A program made the translations under genes and the position numbers. Positions 11,321-20,546 of a stretch of DNA of 64,000 nucleotides are shown piece by piece. This stretch comes from an uncultured Thiothrix sp. (GTDB lineage Bacteria > Pseudomonadota > Gammaproteobacteria > Poriferisulfidales > GCA-002705445), in the NCBI GenBank assembly GCA_902624655.1, contig CACNYJ010000001.1, forward strand, positions 248,001 through 312,000. Direction: 5' to 3'. Numbering within the stretch: position 1 is the first letter of the stretch; every line of letters starts with the position of its first letter. The notes beneath the pieces are model-generated. The model had not been told where the DNA came from and did no database searches. It was given only the letters and a program-made list of their open reading frames with translations.

Positions 11321-12265
11321 ATGAAGAATCAATTTGATATTAAAAAAGCATACTATTTATTTCTGTTAATTAGAAAAAGCGAGGAAAAAATAATAGAGCT
11401 TTATAATAGCGATAAAATAAAGAGCCCTGTTCATTTGTCAATCGGACAAGAAGCTATTGCGGTAGGTGTAAGTCTTGCTTTGTCGAAATCAGATATTATT
11501 TTTAGTAACTATAGAGGGCATGCTCACTTTATAGCTCGTGAGGCAAATCTCGATAAAATGTGGGCAGAGTTATATGGAAAAAGTAGGGGAACGGCAAGAG
11601 GCAAAGGCGGCTCTATGCATCTTAATGATATAAGCAAAAACTTTATGCCGACCTCAGCAATAGTCACGTCAGCAATACCCGAAGCAGTTGGTTATGCATT
11701 TGCGTTAAAGTATAAGAAAAAAAATAGTGTTGTTATCTGCTACCATGGAGAAGGAGCAACTGACGAGGGAGTCTTTTGGGAGTCTCTTAATTTTGCAAGT
11801 TTACATGATTTACCAATAATTTTTATTTGTGAGAATAATAGGTATGCAATTTATTCTCATCAAAATACTAGATCTATAAATGATCCAATTGTCTCAAGAG
11901 CAATTTCATTTGGAATTGATGCGGAACGTATAAGTGGTAATTCAACCGAGGAATTTTTTAAAGCCACTATAAGATGTAAAGAAAAGATTAAAAATAATTC
12001 AAAACCACAACTCCTTGAGTGTATGACTTCAAGGTGGCAAGATCACGTCGGTGTTACACAACCAGAATTAAGCAAAGAGGAAGAAAATAATATTAAAAAA
12101 GCTATTAAGCATGACGACCTTAAAAATCTTGAGAATAAACTTTCCAAAGATGAAGTTCTTCATATTAAGAAAAGAGTCAATAAAGAAATTGAGCATGCTA
12201 TTAAATTTGCAGAAGCATCTGATTTTCCAAGAAGTTCTGAATTACTTGAAAATGTGTATTATTAA
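11321..12265 (+). CDS. Thiamine-diphosphate E1 alpha-type subunit, pair 1
   Basis: The 314-residue product resembles the alpha subunit of 2-oxoacid dehydrogenase E1 components such as AcoA and PdhA. It has the RGHAH region (65-69), GKGGSMHL (94-101) and the thiamine-diphosphate/Mg motif from GEGATDEG (143-150) to CENN (170-173). The beta subunit follows 2 bases later. No E2 acyltransferase or E3 lipoamide dehydrogenase gene is in the window, so a normal oxidative dehydrogenase complex is unlikely to be assembled here. Inside a sugar island, a non-oxidative C-C bond forming or cleaving reaction (transketolase-like) is more plausible, but this is inference. Confidence 0.8.
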   Translation: MKNQFDIKKAYYLFLLIRKSEEKIIELYNSDKIKSPVHLSIGQEAIAVGVSLALSKSDIIFSNYRGHAHFIAREANLDKMWAELYGKSRGTARGKGGSMHLNDISKNFMPTSAIVTSAIPEAVGYAFALKYKKKNSVVICYHGEGATDEGVFWESLNFASLHDLPIIFICENNRYAIYSHQNTRSINDPIVSRAISFGIDAERISGNSTEEFFKATIRCKEKIKNNSKPQLLECMTSRWQDHVGVTQPELSKEEENNIKKAIKHDDLKNLENKLSKDEVLHIKKRVNKEIEHAIKFAEASDFPRSSELLENVYY

Positions 12266-12267
12266 TT

Positions 12268-13317
12268 ATGGATAAAAATCTTGAAAAAAAAGTTATTAAT
12301 TATGGAGAGGCTATCTATGAAGCAACTTACCAAGAAATGCAGAGAGATAATAATGTTTTTGCTTATGGACTTGGTGCAGATGACCCAAAGGGACATTATG
12401 GAACAACTAAAGATCTCCATTTAAAATTTGGTAAAAATAGATGTTTTGATACACCGCTTTCTGAAGACGGAATGACAGGTGTTGGCATTGGTGCAGCTAT
12501 GGCAGGGTTAAGACCAATATTTATACATCAAAGAATGGATTTTTTATTACTTTGCATGAACCAAATAGTCAATATGGCTTCAAAAATGAGATATATTTCC
12601 TCAGGTGAACATTGTGTTCCGCTAGTAATTAGAGTAGCGATTGGACGAAGTTGGGGTCAAGGCGCACAGCACAGCCAAGCGTTACAATCTTTTTTTATGC
12701 ATATTCCGGGCCTTAAAGTTATTGCTCCTACAACTCCACATGACGCTAAGGGTGGCCTAATAGCAAGCATTCGCGATAATAATCCGGTAATTTACATTGA
12801 GCACAGGATGCTTTATAAAAATGCAGGTTATGTTCCAACCAATTCTTTTGAAATTGAAATTGGAAAAGGAAGAGTTTTAAAAGATGGAAATGACATTACT
12901 ATTGTGGGAGTCAGTCATACAGTTGAAGATTCTCTTAGAGCTTCAGAATTATTAAAGAGTGTAGGTGTAAATGCTGAGGTAATCGACCCTATAAGTTTGT
13001 CTCCAATTGATTATGAGATAATAAGAAACTCTGTTATGAAAACAAAAAAACTTTTAGTAGTTGATAATGGTTGGACAAGATGTGGATTTTCTTCCGAGAT
13101 AATTACAGACGTGGCAATAAATTGTGAAAAAATTACTTGCGAAAGATTAGGTTTCGCGGATTGCCCCTGTCCTACAACTCCATCATTAGAAAAACATTTT
13201 TACCCAAATCCAAGTTCTATAGCAAAATTAGCGAATAGAATGTGTGGAGGAAATATTGACTGGAGTCCGCCAGAAGTTGTTCAGCATGAGATTCTTTCAT
13301 TCAAAGGACCATTTTAA
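12268..13317 (+). CDS. Thiamine-diphosphate E1 beta-type subunit, pair 1
   Basis: This is the partner of the alpha subunit at 11321. The 349-residue product has the cofactor-activating glutamate in PLSEDGMTG (E66), AAMAGLRPIFIHQRMDF, and the catalytic-site GQGAQHSQ with H135. The C-terminal transketolase domain contains ITIVGVSHTV and LLVVDNGWTRCGFSSE, as in AcoB/PdhB. All key residues seem intact, so the enzyme is probably active. The last 30 residues (after KLANRMCGG) extend past the usual beta-subunit end. A 74-base spacer with no gene separates it from the next gene, where a new transcript could start. Confidence 0.8.
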   Translation: MDKNLEKKVINYGEAIYEATYQEMQRDNNVFAYGLGADDPKGHYGTTKDLHLKFGKNRCFDTPLSEDGMTGVGIGAAMAGLRPIFIHQRMDFLLLCMNQIVNMASKMRYISSGEHCVPLVIRVAIGRSWGQGAQHSQALQSFFMHIPGLKVIAPTTPHDAKGGLIASIRDNNPVIYIEHRMLYKNAGYVPTNSFEIEIGKGRVLKDGNDITIVGVSHTVEDSLRASELLKSVGVNAEVIDPISLSPIDYEIIRNSVMKTKKLLVVDNGWTRCGFSSEIITDVAINCEKITCERLGFADCPCPTTPSLEKHFYPNPSSIAKLANRMCGGNIDWSPPEVVQHEILSFKGPF

Positions 13318-13391
13318 ACTCTTTTTTATTTTAATTGGTAATTTGATATTATAAAAAAATAAATAATCAATAGAAAATTTAGGAAAAGTTA

Positions 13392-14402
13392 GTGAAAGCA
13401 TTTATTACAGGTATTACTGGCATGGTTGGCTCCCACTTGGCAGATCATTTACTAGAGAATACAGATTGGGAAATACATGGATTAATAAGGTGGAGAAGTC
13501 CTTTAGATAATCTCGAGAATATTATTCCATTTGCTAATCAAGGAAAAAGAGTTTTCTTTCATTATGGTGATTTACGTGACTCGCAATCTATAAATAAAGT
13601 TATTAAAGAAGTTTGTCCAAATTATGTTTTCCATCTTGCAGCTCAAAGTTATCCACTAACAAGTTTTGATGCTCCAGTAGATACTTACGATACGAATATT
13701 TCTGGTACATCAACTCTCTTAGAGGCTCTTAAGAATTACTGCAAAGACTCAATAATTCATGTATGTGCTTCATCGGAGGTTTTTGGAAGAGTGCCAAAAG
13801 ATAAGCTTCCAATAAACGAAGAATGCAGCTTTCATCCAGCCTCTCCATACGCCATTTCAAAAATTGGCACAGATTTAATTGGTAGATTTTATGCCGAAGC
13901 ATATCAAATGAAAATAATGACGACTAGAATGTTCACCCATACAGGGCCAAGAAGAGGAGACGTTTTCGCCGAGTCTACATTCGCAAAACAAATTGCTATG
14001 GCGGAGAGCAATATAATTGAGCCAGTTATTAAGGTTGGTAATCTAAACTCGATGAGGACAATTGCTGATGTTAGAGATGCAGTTAGAGCATATCATATGC
14101 TTGTAACTGTAAACCCGTCCCCTGGCGAATACTACAATATCGGCGGAACATATTCTTGCAAAATTAGTGATATACTTAATGATCTTATAAATCTTTCAAC
14201 TATTAAAGACCAAATTAAGATAAAAGAAGATGAGAGTAGAATAAGACCAATCGACGCAGATTTACAAGTTCCTGATACAACAAAATTTACAAAACACACT
14301 GGGTGGAAGCCTGAAATTCCTTACAATCAAACAATTTCTGATTTATTAGATTATTGGCGAAATAGAGTTAATAAAGAAAAAGGAGCATTTTTAACAAGAT
14401 AA
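13392..14402 (+). CDS. GMD/RMD-type NAD(P)-dependent sugar-nucleotide dehydratase or reductase
   Basis: The 336-residue extended SDR has the Rossmann motif GITGMVGSH (7-15), ASSEVFG (126-132) and the catalytic pair Y153/K157 in SPYAISK. TGPRRGD and TPDTTKF-like C-terminal motifs place it close to GDP-mannose 4,6-dehydratases and GDP-6-deoxy-mannose reductases. The canonical Gmd of this window is at 48585, so this one may act on another substrate. Given the GDP-heptose genes around it, a GDP-heptose 4,6-dehydratase (DmhA-like) is a reasonable guess. The start is GTG at 13392 with AGGAAAAG upstream. Exact substrate cannot be decided from sequence. Confidence 0.7.
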   Translation: MKAFITGITGMVGSHLADHLLENTDWEIHGLIRWRSPLDNLENIIPFANQGKRVFFHYGDLRDSQSINKVIKEVCPNYVFHLAAQSYPLTSFDAPVDTYDTNISGTSTLLEALKNYCKDSIIHVCASSEVFGRVPKDKLPINEECSFHPASPYAISKIGTDLIGRFYAEAYQMKIMTTRMFTHTGPRRGDVFAESTFAKQIAMAESNIIEPVIKVGNLNSMRTIADVRDAVRAYHMLVTVNPSPGEYYNIGGTYSCKISDILNDLINLSTIKDQIKIKEDESRIRPIDADLQVPDTTKFTKHTGWKPEIPYNQTISDLLDYWRNRVNKEKGAFLTR

Positions 14403-15244
14403 TGAAAATACAGGATAAGATAAAGAAAGAATATATCAACAAACCTTTTCTCGATCACAAACGAGCAGTTTTAAGTGCACCTATAAGGCATATTTTTATG
14501 ATATCAACTGTAGGACTATTAAGAAAAAGCAAATCTTCGAAAATTCGAATCTTAGAGATAGGATCATGGTTCGGAGCATCCACATTATCTTGGGCGCAAG
14601 GATTAGAAGAATATTACAACTCCTTTGGCGAAATTAATTGTGTTGATGCCTGGAAACCTTTTTTTGAAAAAGAGAATCATAAAGACGAGGAATACGTATC
14701 CGAAATGGAACAACTCTTAGAGGATGATACTGTATTTAATATTTTTCTACACAATATCAGTACAATAAAATCTTCAATCAAAATTAATTATTTTAGGCAG
14801 ATGAGCAGTAAATTTTTTAGAAATCAAAATAATAAAGGGTACGACATTATTTTTATCGATGCCGATCACACATATGAAGCAGTAACTCAAGATATCAAAA
14901 ACTCTTTGGATTTGGTATTAGAAGGAGGAATAATATGTGGTGATGATCTTAATCTGCAAATCAAAGAAGTTGATATTGATCATGCAAAAAAAAATCATAA
15001 TAAAGATTTTATACAAGATCCCAAAACAGGTAAGAACTTTCATCCCGGAGTAACTTTAGCAGTAAGTGAAATATTTGGCGACGTAAATTCTTGGGGAGGC
15101 TTCTGGGCAGTACAAAAAGTAAATAATTCTTGGAAAAATATATCCTTAAGAGAAATACCAAAAATCTACCCGAAGCATTTTAATAACGAACAACTTTCTA
15201 AAGCAAAAGATCATTATAGAGATATAGAAGAAAAAATTATTTAA
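14402..15244 (+). CDS. Class I SAM-dependent methyltransferase
   Basis: The 280-residue product has a class I methyltransferase core: LEIGSWFGAST (motif I, about residues 50-60), an acidic end of strand 2 (NCVDAW), IIFIDADHTYEAV (motif near residues 156-168) and LEGGIICGDDL. The IDADHTYE segment is typical of the Methyltransf_24/CmcI-like group that includes many sugar O-methyltransferases. It starts at the last base of the preceding stop (TAATG), so it is coupled to the dehydratase gene and probably methylates a hydroxyl of the same sugar. The position methylated is unknown. Confidence 0.7.
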   Translation: MKIQDKIKKEYINKPFLDHKRAVLSAPIRHIFMISTVGLLRKSKSSKIRILEIGSWFGASTLSWAQGLEEYYNSFGEINCVDAWKPFFEKENHKDEEYVSEMEQLLEDDTVFNIFLHNISTIKSSIKINYFRQMSSKFFRNQNNKGYDIIFIDADHTYEAVTQDIKNSLDLVLEGGIICGDDLNLQIKEVDIDHAKKNHNKDFIQDPKTGKNFHPGVTLAVSEIFGDVNSWGGFWAVQKVNNSWKNISLREIPKIYPKHFNNEQLSKAKDHYRDIEEKII

Positions 15245-15245
15245 A

Positions 15246-16277
15246 ATGGTTTCAAAAAAAATTTCATTACACCTTAACTCAAATAAACCAAAATCTTTTC
15301 AAGCTTTAATTCATTCAATTATTAAAAATACACATAATATTAAAACTATAGAAATTATAGTAAATATTGATAAAAATGATAATGAAATGAAAGAAATAAT
15401 TAATGATTTTAATAATATTTATCCTCAATTAATAACATTTCTTGAGACTGATATTATTAAAGACTTTTCTGATGCATGGAAAACTCTAAATCTAATTTTA
15501 AAAAATACATCTGAACAAGTTGTTCTATTAGCATGTATTTCTGATGATTTAAGATTTATTACGAAAAATTGGGATAAGATATTATTATCTTATGAAAATA
15601 GATTTGAGGATGGCATATATAGGCTAAGATGCTCTAAATTTAAAAATAAAATTTATAATGATTTATGGGAGTGTGGGTATGCTCCGGATGCGTATTCTTT
15701 TTATTCAATTTCGTGGATTAAAATAGTAGGGCAATGGTGCCCTTGCATTGGACCCGACAGCTTTCAAGAGTGTATATCATTTTATATGAAAAATATATCT
15801 TCAAAATATGATAGGAATATTATAGTTGAAGAGATAGATTTTAGTGGAGAATCGGTTTCTTCAGGCATCAATTTGAAAACAAGAATTTCTAGAACAAGAA
15901 TATATTATAAAGCTTTCTTTATTTTAATGTCTTACAAAAATCAAAAAATGGCATTGAATATTGCAAAAAAAATTATAAGAAATCTTAAAGATTATAATTT
16001 TGATATAGGTCTAAATAAATACGAGATAAATGTTTTTAAGCATAAATTACGAAATTTTATAAGAAGATTTAATTTCTTTAAGTACAGAGGATCACCAAAT
16101 CACCCAATTAATGGTATTTTTAAAAATATCTTATTTATGATTTGGTGTAGAATAAGTTATTTTGACTATTTTTTATTAAAAATAATTAAGTTTTTATATA
16201 GAAATGGTTTTTTAAAAAAAATTTTAAAGAATAAAGTCCAATATAAAAATATTGTCAACATAATTGAAAATGAGTAA
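15246..16277 (+). CDS. Divergent GT-A-like protein, KNWD family member 2
   Basis: The 343-residue product is a paralogue of those at 7097, 24079 and 25945. It begins with a GT-A-like strand (ISLHLNSNKPKSFQALIHSI) and shows SDD at 99-101, KNWD at 107-110, YRLRCS at 115-120, WECGYAPD at 131-138 and IGPDSF in the same order as member 1. Here the acidic motif SDD is closest to a glycosyltransferase DxD. The C-terminal third is rich in Lys, Ile and Phe, possibly membrane-associated. The start is 1 base after the methyltransferase stop, and a GT2 gene follows with an 8-base overlap. Glycosyltransferase function is inferred, not shown. Confidence 0.6.
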   Translation: MVSKKISLHLNSNKPKSFQALIHSIIKNTHNIKTIEIIVNIDKNDNEMKEIINDFNNIYPQLITFLETDIIKDFSDAWKTLNLILKNTSEQVVLLACISDDLRFITKNWDKILLSYENRFEDGIYRLRCSKFKNKIYNDLWECGYAPDAYSFYSISWIKIVGQWCPCIGPDSFQECISFYMKNISSKYDRNIIVEEIDFSGESVSSGINLKTRISRTRIYYKAFFILMSYKNQKMALNIAKKIIRNLKDYNFDIGLNKYEINVFKHKLRNFIRRFNFFKYRGSPNHPINGIFKNILFMIWCRISYFDYFLLKIIKFLYRNGFLKKILKNKVQYKNIVNIIENE

Positions 16278-17205
16278 AGAAAATACAAGAAAAATCACAA
16301 TTATCATTCCATGCTTGAATGCTGCAAAAACAATCTCGAAAACTCTTAATAGCTTAAGAGATCAAACAGATAAAAATTTTGAGTGTATTGTAATGGATGG
16401 AAAATCAAATGACGGTACTCAGGATATAGTTAAAGAATACTCAGACATTGTCGATATATTTATTTCAGAAAAAGATGATAGCGGTGCAGATTCTTGCAAC
16501 AAAGCTATTAAGATGGCTTCTGGAGAATTAATTATGTTTTTATACGCTGACGATTTTTTAGTAAGCTCATCAATCTATGATATTATTTCTGCTTATAATA
16601 AAAATAATAGTATAGACTTTATTTCTTATGGTTTACAAGTACAAGATCTTCATAGTGAAAAAATTATTTTAAAGAGTTTTTTGAAAAGAAATATCTCTTT
16701 AAGTATAAAAAATGCCTGTTTTAAACACGTCCTTAATCACGCCTATAAAAAAAAATTATTTGACGAAATTGGATATTTACGACATCTATACTTTGATAAT
16801 AAAATATTTTTTTCTAATGATAGAGAATTTTTAATAAGACTATGTATTAATGAAAAAAAAAATTATGTTATTGAAAAAATTTTATACATAATGCAGAGCC
16901 ATGAAAATTCATTTACTGGAAGTAGATCAAATATAGCAAGAATTAGATATGAGCATATAGGAATTGCTGAACATTATCTGAGTAAATCAAACTTATCAGT
17001 AGAAAATAAAAAAACTTTAATTTTATTTAAATCCCATAATCTTGCATTACTCTTTATATGGTATTTTCTTACTTTAAATATGAAAAATTCATTTAAAGTT
17101 TTTTTAATGGGTTTAAAATACTGTAGGTTTAAATGGATATATTTAATTTTCAGTAGACCTATTGTAGAATTAATATATAGATTATCGGTTGTAAAATTAT
17201 TTTAA
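16270..17205 (+). CDS. Family 2 glycosyltransferase
   Basis: The 311-residue product is a classical GT2 (GT-A fold): ITIIIPCLNAAKTISKTLNSL at the N-terminus, the acidic VMDGKSNDGTQD, and the DxD-like LYADDF after GELIMF. It is close to the WcaA/SpsA-type enzymes that build O-antigen repeats. I chose ATG 16270, which overlaps the previous stop by 8 bases (ATGAGTAA); an in-frame TTG at 16264 is an alternative. The C-terminal 70 residues are basic and hydrophobic, as in membrane-associated GT2s. Donor and acceptor are not predictable. Confidence 0.85.
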   Translation: MSKENTRKITIIIPCLNAAKTISKTLNSLRDQTDKNFECIVMDGKSNDGTQDIVKEYSDIVDIFISEKDDSGADSCNKAIKMASGELIMFLYADDFLVSSSIYDIISAYNKNNSIDFISYGLQVQDLHSEKIILKSFLKRNISLSIKNACFKHVLNHAYKKKLFDEIGYLRHLYFDNKIFFSNDREFLIRLCINEKKNYVIEKILYIMQSHENSFTGSRSNIARIRYEHIGIAEHYLSKSNLSVENKKTLILFKSHNLALLFIWYFLTLNMKNSFKVFLMGLKYCRFKWIYLIFSRPIVELIYRLSVVKLF

Positions 17206-17268
17206 TGTTTTATATATATTTTTAATTTATAATATTAAAAAATTCAATAAAAATAATAAGGAAGATAA

Positions 17269-18249
17269 ATGATCATCACAAGGGCGCCGTTTAGAGTATC
17301 TTTTTTTGGCGGTGGAACTGACTATCCGGAGTGGTTTTCAAAAAATGGAGGGGCTTTTTTATCTCTTTCTATTGATAAATACGCTTATATCACTTTACGA
17401 GTAAAGCCTGCATTTTTAGAAAAAAGGTATAGAGTCTCTTGGAGATTGCAGGAAGATGTCTCAAAGATATCACAAATTAAACATCCAATAGTTAAGCATA
17501 GTTTAATTTCAAACGATTTTTCCGATGGCGTTGATATAACTTATCTCGGAGACCTTCCAGGTGGATCTGGAGTTGGTTCAAGTTCATCTTTTACTGTTGC
17601 TCTTAATCATGCATTAATGACCGCAAAGAAAAAAAAAGTCTCCCCACGAAAACTTACAAAATTTTCTTATATGATTGAGAGAGATAAGTTAAGAGAAGTA
17701 ATTGGTATACAGGATCAAATTGCGGCTTCATATGGTGGATTTAATTATGTTTCAATTAAAAAAGACGGAAATTTTAAAGTAAATAAAATATCTTTATCAA
17801 ATACTCGAATGAAGAATTTCGAGGATAGAATATTTATTTTGTATACTGGTATTTCAAGAAGGGCATCATCAGTTGCAGAAAAAAAAGTCAAAAGTATTCA
17901 GAAAAAAGAAAAGATCTTGTTTGAGATGCTAAATTTTGTAAAAGATGGCTATAATATGATACACAACAATGAATTTAACGATTTCGGAAAGTTACTTCAT
18001 GAAAACTGGCACTTAAAAAAGTCAATAAGTAGCATTATTTCAAATACTAGAATAGACGAAATGTATGAATACGGTATTGACAAAGGTGCACTCGGCGGAA
18101 AGCTTTTAGGTGCAGGTTCTGGAGGCTTCTTATTGTTCTTCTGTAAAAACGTCAAGGAAAGAAATAAATTAGCAAGTAAATTTGATAAAAACGAAGTATT
18201 GTTCATATCAAAGTCAATATCAGGAAGTGAAGTTATTTTTGAGGATTAA
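17269..18249 (+). CDS. hddA: D-glycero-D-manno-heptose 7-phosphate kinase (HddA type)
   Basis: This 326-residue GHMP kinase phosphorylates heptose 7-phosphate at C1, the second step of the GDP-D-glycero-D-manno-heptose route. The start MIITRAPFRVSFFGGGTDYP is the HddA signature; the ATP loop is PGGSGVGSSSSF (97-108), and the C-terminal GHMP motif LLGAGSGGFLLF is present. It acts between gmhA (27267) and the fused enzyme at 8551. A good ribosome site (AAGGAAGA) precedes the ATG, and a 63-base AT-rich spacer before it may hold a promoter. A fucokinase-like GHMP enzyme is an alternative but less likely given the partners. Confidence 0.85.
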   Translation: MIITRAPFRVSFFGGGTDYPEWFSKNGGAFLSLSIDKYAYITLRVKPAFLEKRYRVSWRLQEDVSKISQIKHPIVKHSLISNDFSDGVDITYLGDLPGGSGVGSSSSFTVALNHALMTAKKKKVSPRKLTKFSYMIERDKLREVIGIQDQIAASYGGFNYVSIKKDGNFKVNKISLSNTRMKNFEDRIFILYTGISRRASSVAEKKVKSIQKKEKILFEMLNFVKDGYNMIHNNEFNDFGKLLHENWHLKKSISSIISNTRIDEMYEYGIDKGALGGKLLGAGSGGFLLFFCKNVKERNKLASKFDKNEVLFISKSISGSEVIFED

Positions 18250-18251
18250 AT

Positions 18252-19241
18252 ATGAGTTTTTATAAAAATAAAAATGTTTTAGTAACTGGAGGTACAGGTT
18301 TAATTGGCAGACCATTGTTAGAATTACTATTAAAAGAGGAAGCAAATATTACTTGTGTTTCATTAGATAAGCCAATTGATCTTGATAAAAGAATAAACTT
18401 TGTAAATACAGATCTTAGAAATTTCGAAAATTGTCTAAATGTATGTAAAGGTAAAGATTTTGTATTTAATTTGGTTGGTGTGAAGGGCTCACCCAAAATG
18501 TGTAAGGAAAAACCAGCAAGTTTTTATGTGCCAACAATTATGTTTTCAATAAATATGATGGAGGCTGCTAGGCAAGCAAAAGTTGAAAGATATCTATTTA
18601 CGAGCAGCATAGGTGTTTATCACCCAGCTGATATTTTTAATGAAGATGATGTTTGGTCAACCTTTCCTTCTGAGAATGATAGAATTCCAGGATGGGCTAA
18701 AAGGGTTGGGGAACTCCAAGCAGAGGCATATGAAATTCAATATAAGTGGAAAAATATATCTATTGTAAGACCAGCAAATGTTTATGGGCCTTATGATAAT
18801 TTTGATCCTGAAAATGCTATGGTTATTCCAAGTTTAATTAGTAGAGCATCAAGCGGGGAAAGACCATTAAAGGTTTGGGGAGATGGAAGCCCTATAAGAG
18901 ATTTTATTTACTCGGAAGATGTTGCTTCTGGCATGATGAAAGTCATGGAGCTTGCATACAATAAACCAGTTAATCTTGGAAGTGGAAATGGTGTAACAAT
19001 TAGAGAAATAGCTGATAATATTGCTAACCTTATGCCAGATAAATGTGAGGTTATATGGGACACTTCAAAACCATCGGGCGATAAAAAAAGAATTATGAAT
19101 ACAGCAAGAGCAGAATCAATTGGAATAAAGCCGGAGATTTCTTTGTATGAGGGAATTAAAAAGACAATTGAATGGTACAATAGTCAAAATGTAAATTTAG
19201 ATGATAGGTATAATGCTTTCACAGATAAATCCTATCTCTAG
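18252..19241 (+). CDS. Extended SDR, epimerase/dehydratase-like, catalytic Tyr apparently replaced
   Basis: The 329-residue product has the NAD(P) motif VTGGTGLIGRP (11-21), a conserved TSSIGVYHP (117-125), and C-terminal VWGDGSPIRDFIYSEDVA typical of nucleotide-sugar epimerase/dehydratases. Aligned by eye with the product at 49589 (YGWSK), the YxxxK motif reads PGWAK (146-150), so the catalytic tyrosine position is proline while the lysine K150 stays. It may use another base or bind without catalysis. It starts 2 bases after hddA, so it probably works on the same heptose or on the product of the genes that follow. Confidence 0.7.
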   Translation: MSFYKNKNVLVTGGTGLIGRPLLELLLKEEANITCVSLDKPIDLDKRINFVNTDLRNFENCLNVCKGKDFVFNLVGVKGSPKMCKEKPASFYVPTIMFSINMMEAARQAKVERYLFTSSIGVYHPADIFNEDDVWSTFPSENDRIPGWAKRVGELQAEAYEIQYKWKNISIVRPANVYGPYDNFDPENAMVIPSLISRASSGERPLKVWGDGSPIRDFIYSEDVASGMMKVMELAYNKPVNLGSGNGVTIREIADNIANLMPDKCEVIWDTSKPSGDKKRIMNTARAESIGIKPEISLYEGIKKTIEWYNSQNVNLDDRYNAFTDKSYL

Positions 19242-19303
19242 AATATAAAACAAATTAAATATATAATTAATTAAATGTTTCAATAAAACTTGAGAGGTAA
19301 AAA

Positions 19304-19849
19304 ATGCCAAAAAAAGCTTTAATTTTAACGTGGGAAAGTTACCAGGATCATGAGGTTGTATATCCTTTTTACAGGGTTCAGGAAGAGGGATTTGAGGTTG
19401 ATATAATGGCAAATAAAACCGGGAGAATTTTTGGAATTCTGGGGACATATAATGAATGCACCAAATCAGTTTTTGATTTAGATGACGAAAATTTATTTGA
19501 AAAACATATGAATGACTATGATCTTCTAATAATACCAGGTGGAGTAAAAGCATTAGAGTATTTAAGACAACAAGAAAATGCTTTAAGATTTATAAAAGAG
19601 TGGGATGCAAAGAAGAAAACTATTGCTTGTATATGTCACGGTGCTCAACTTCTTATTTCATCAAAAATTACATCTGGGCGTGATGTATCCGGGTATTACA
19701 GTATAAAAGACGATATTTCAAATTCAGGTGCAAATTATGTAGATGGGCCAGCAGTCATATCAGATAACTTAGTAAGTTGCCCTCATTACAAATGGATGGG
19801 ACAATGGATGAAAGCAGTATTTGAAGTTCACGAAAATAAAAATGGTTAA
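19304..19849 (+). CDS. DJ-1/PfpI family protein
   Basis: The 181-residue product is a DJ-1/PfpI/class I glutamine-amidotransferase-like protein: LILTWESYQDHEV at the start, LLIIPGG (74-80) and the nucleophile elbow ACICHGAQ with C111-H112. Members include proteases, glyoxalase-type deglycases and hydratases. The gene has a strong ribosome site (GAGAGG) and sits inside a polysaccharide cassette, overlapping the next (cupin) gene by 8 bases. A role on a reactive carbonyl sugar intermediate would suit both the family and the place, but that is speculation; a stress function is the alternative. Confidence 0.8.
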   Translation: MPKKALILTWESYQDHEVVYPFYRVQEEGFEVDIMANKTGRIFGILGTYNECTKSVFDLDDENLFEKHMNDYDLLIIPGGVKALEYLRQQENALRFIKEWDAKKKTIACICHGAQLLISSKITSGRDVSGYYSIKDDISNSGANYVDGPAVISDNLVSCPHYKWMGQWMKAVFEVHENKNG

Positions 19850-20540
19850 TAATCAATCACAATATAAAAATGTTGTTGTCGACAAACCTTGGGGTTATGA
19901 GTATTTAGCTTATGAAAATGAACACGTTGGATTGTGGTTCTTACATATAAATAAAGATCATCAAACTTCACTTCATTGCCATCCGAAAAAAGATACTGGA
20001 CTAATAGTATTAGATGGAACAGTTGATGTTTCATTCTTAAACGACATAAACAGACTTGTAGCTGGAAGAAAGATAATGATTCGAAAAGGTTTATTTCATT
20101 CAACTAAAGCATTATCTAATGGAGGCGCAAATATATTTGAAATTGAAACCCCAAAAATGAAGCATGACTTAGTCAGACTTGAGGATAAGTATGGAAGAAA
20201 AGCGAAACCATATGAGGGAAAATCAAGCGAAAAAGAAAAAAATAGAGAATGTATATTTTTTAAAGATCCTGCATCAAATAAAAAAGATACCTATATATTT
20301 TCAAACTGTAAAATTTTCGTAGAAAGTGTTTCGAGCAGTAAAACTTTTTTTAAGATTAGTGATCACGAAAATATAATTTTTCTAAATGGGGGAATTATGG
20401 CAGATCAAGAGGGTATACTTGTAGCAAGCCCTGGCGATGTTATTGCTGCACACATTGTCAAGAGGTTACTTGGAACTTTTGATAAAGTTCACCCAAATAC
20501 TGTTATAATGATTATAAAATCATTAGACGCAAAAATATAA
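19842..20540 (+). CDS. Cupin protein, PMI/sugar-isomerase-like
   Basis: The 232-residue product begins with KPWGYEYLAY, followed by HINKDHQTSLHCHPKKDTG, where H45 and H47 form the first cupin metal motif, then LDGTVDVSF. This matches the cupin of type II phosphomannose isomerases and related sugar-binding cupins. The second half (from about residue 130) may be another, degenerate cupin barrel. I chose ATG 19842, which overlaps the DJ-1 gene stop by 8 bases (ATGGTTAA), over a TTG at 19821. It is likely an isomerase or epimerase of the same cassette; the substrate is unknown. Confidence 0.65.
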   Translation: MVNNQSQYKNVVVDKPWGYEYLAYENEHVGLWFLHINKDHQTSLHCHPKKDTGLIVLDGTVDVSFLNDINRLVAGRKIMIRKGLFHSTKALSNGGANIFEIETPKMKHDLVRLEDKYGRKAKPYEGKSSEKEKNRECIFFKDPASNKKDTYIFSNCKIFVESVSSSKTFFKISDHENIIFLNGGIMADQEGILVASPGDVIAAHIVKRLLGTFDKVHPNTVIMIIKSLDAKI

Positions 20541-20546
20541 ATTGAA

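Noticed and set aside
11321-13317. Ordinary acetoin or pyruvate dehydrogenase operon
   Set aside because: No E2, E3 or lipoate genes are next to either E1 pair, and both pairs are embedded in sugar genes.
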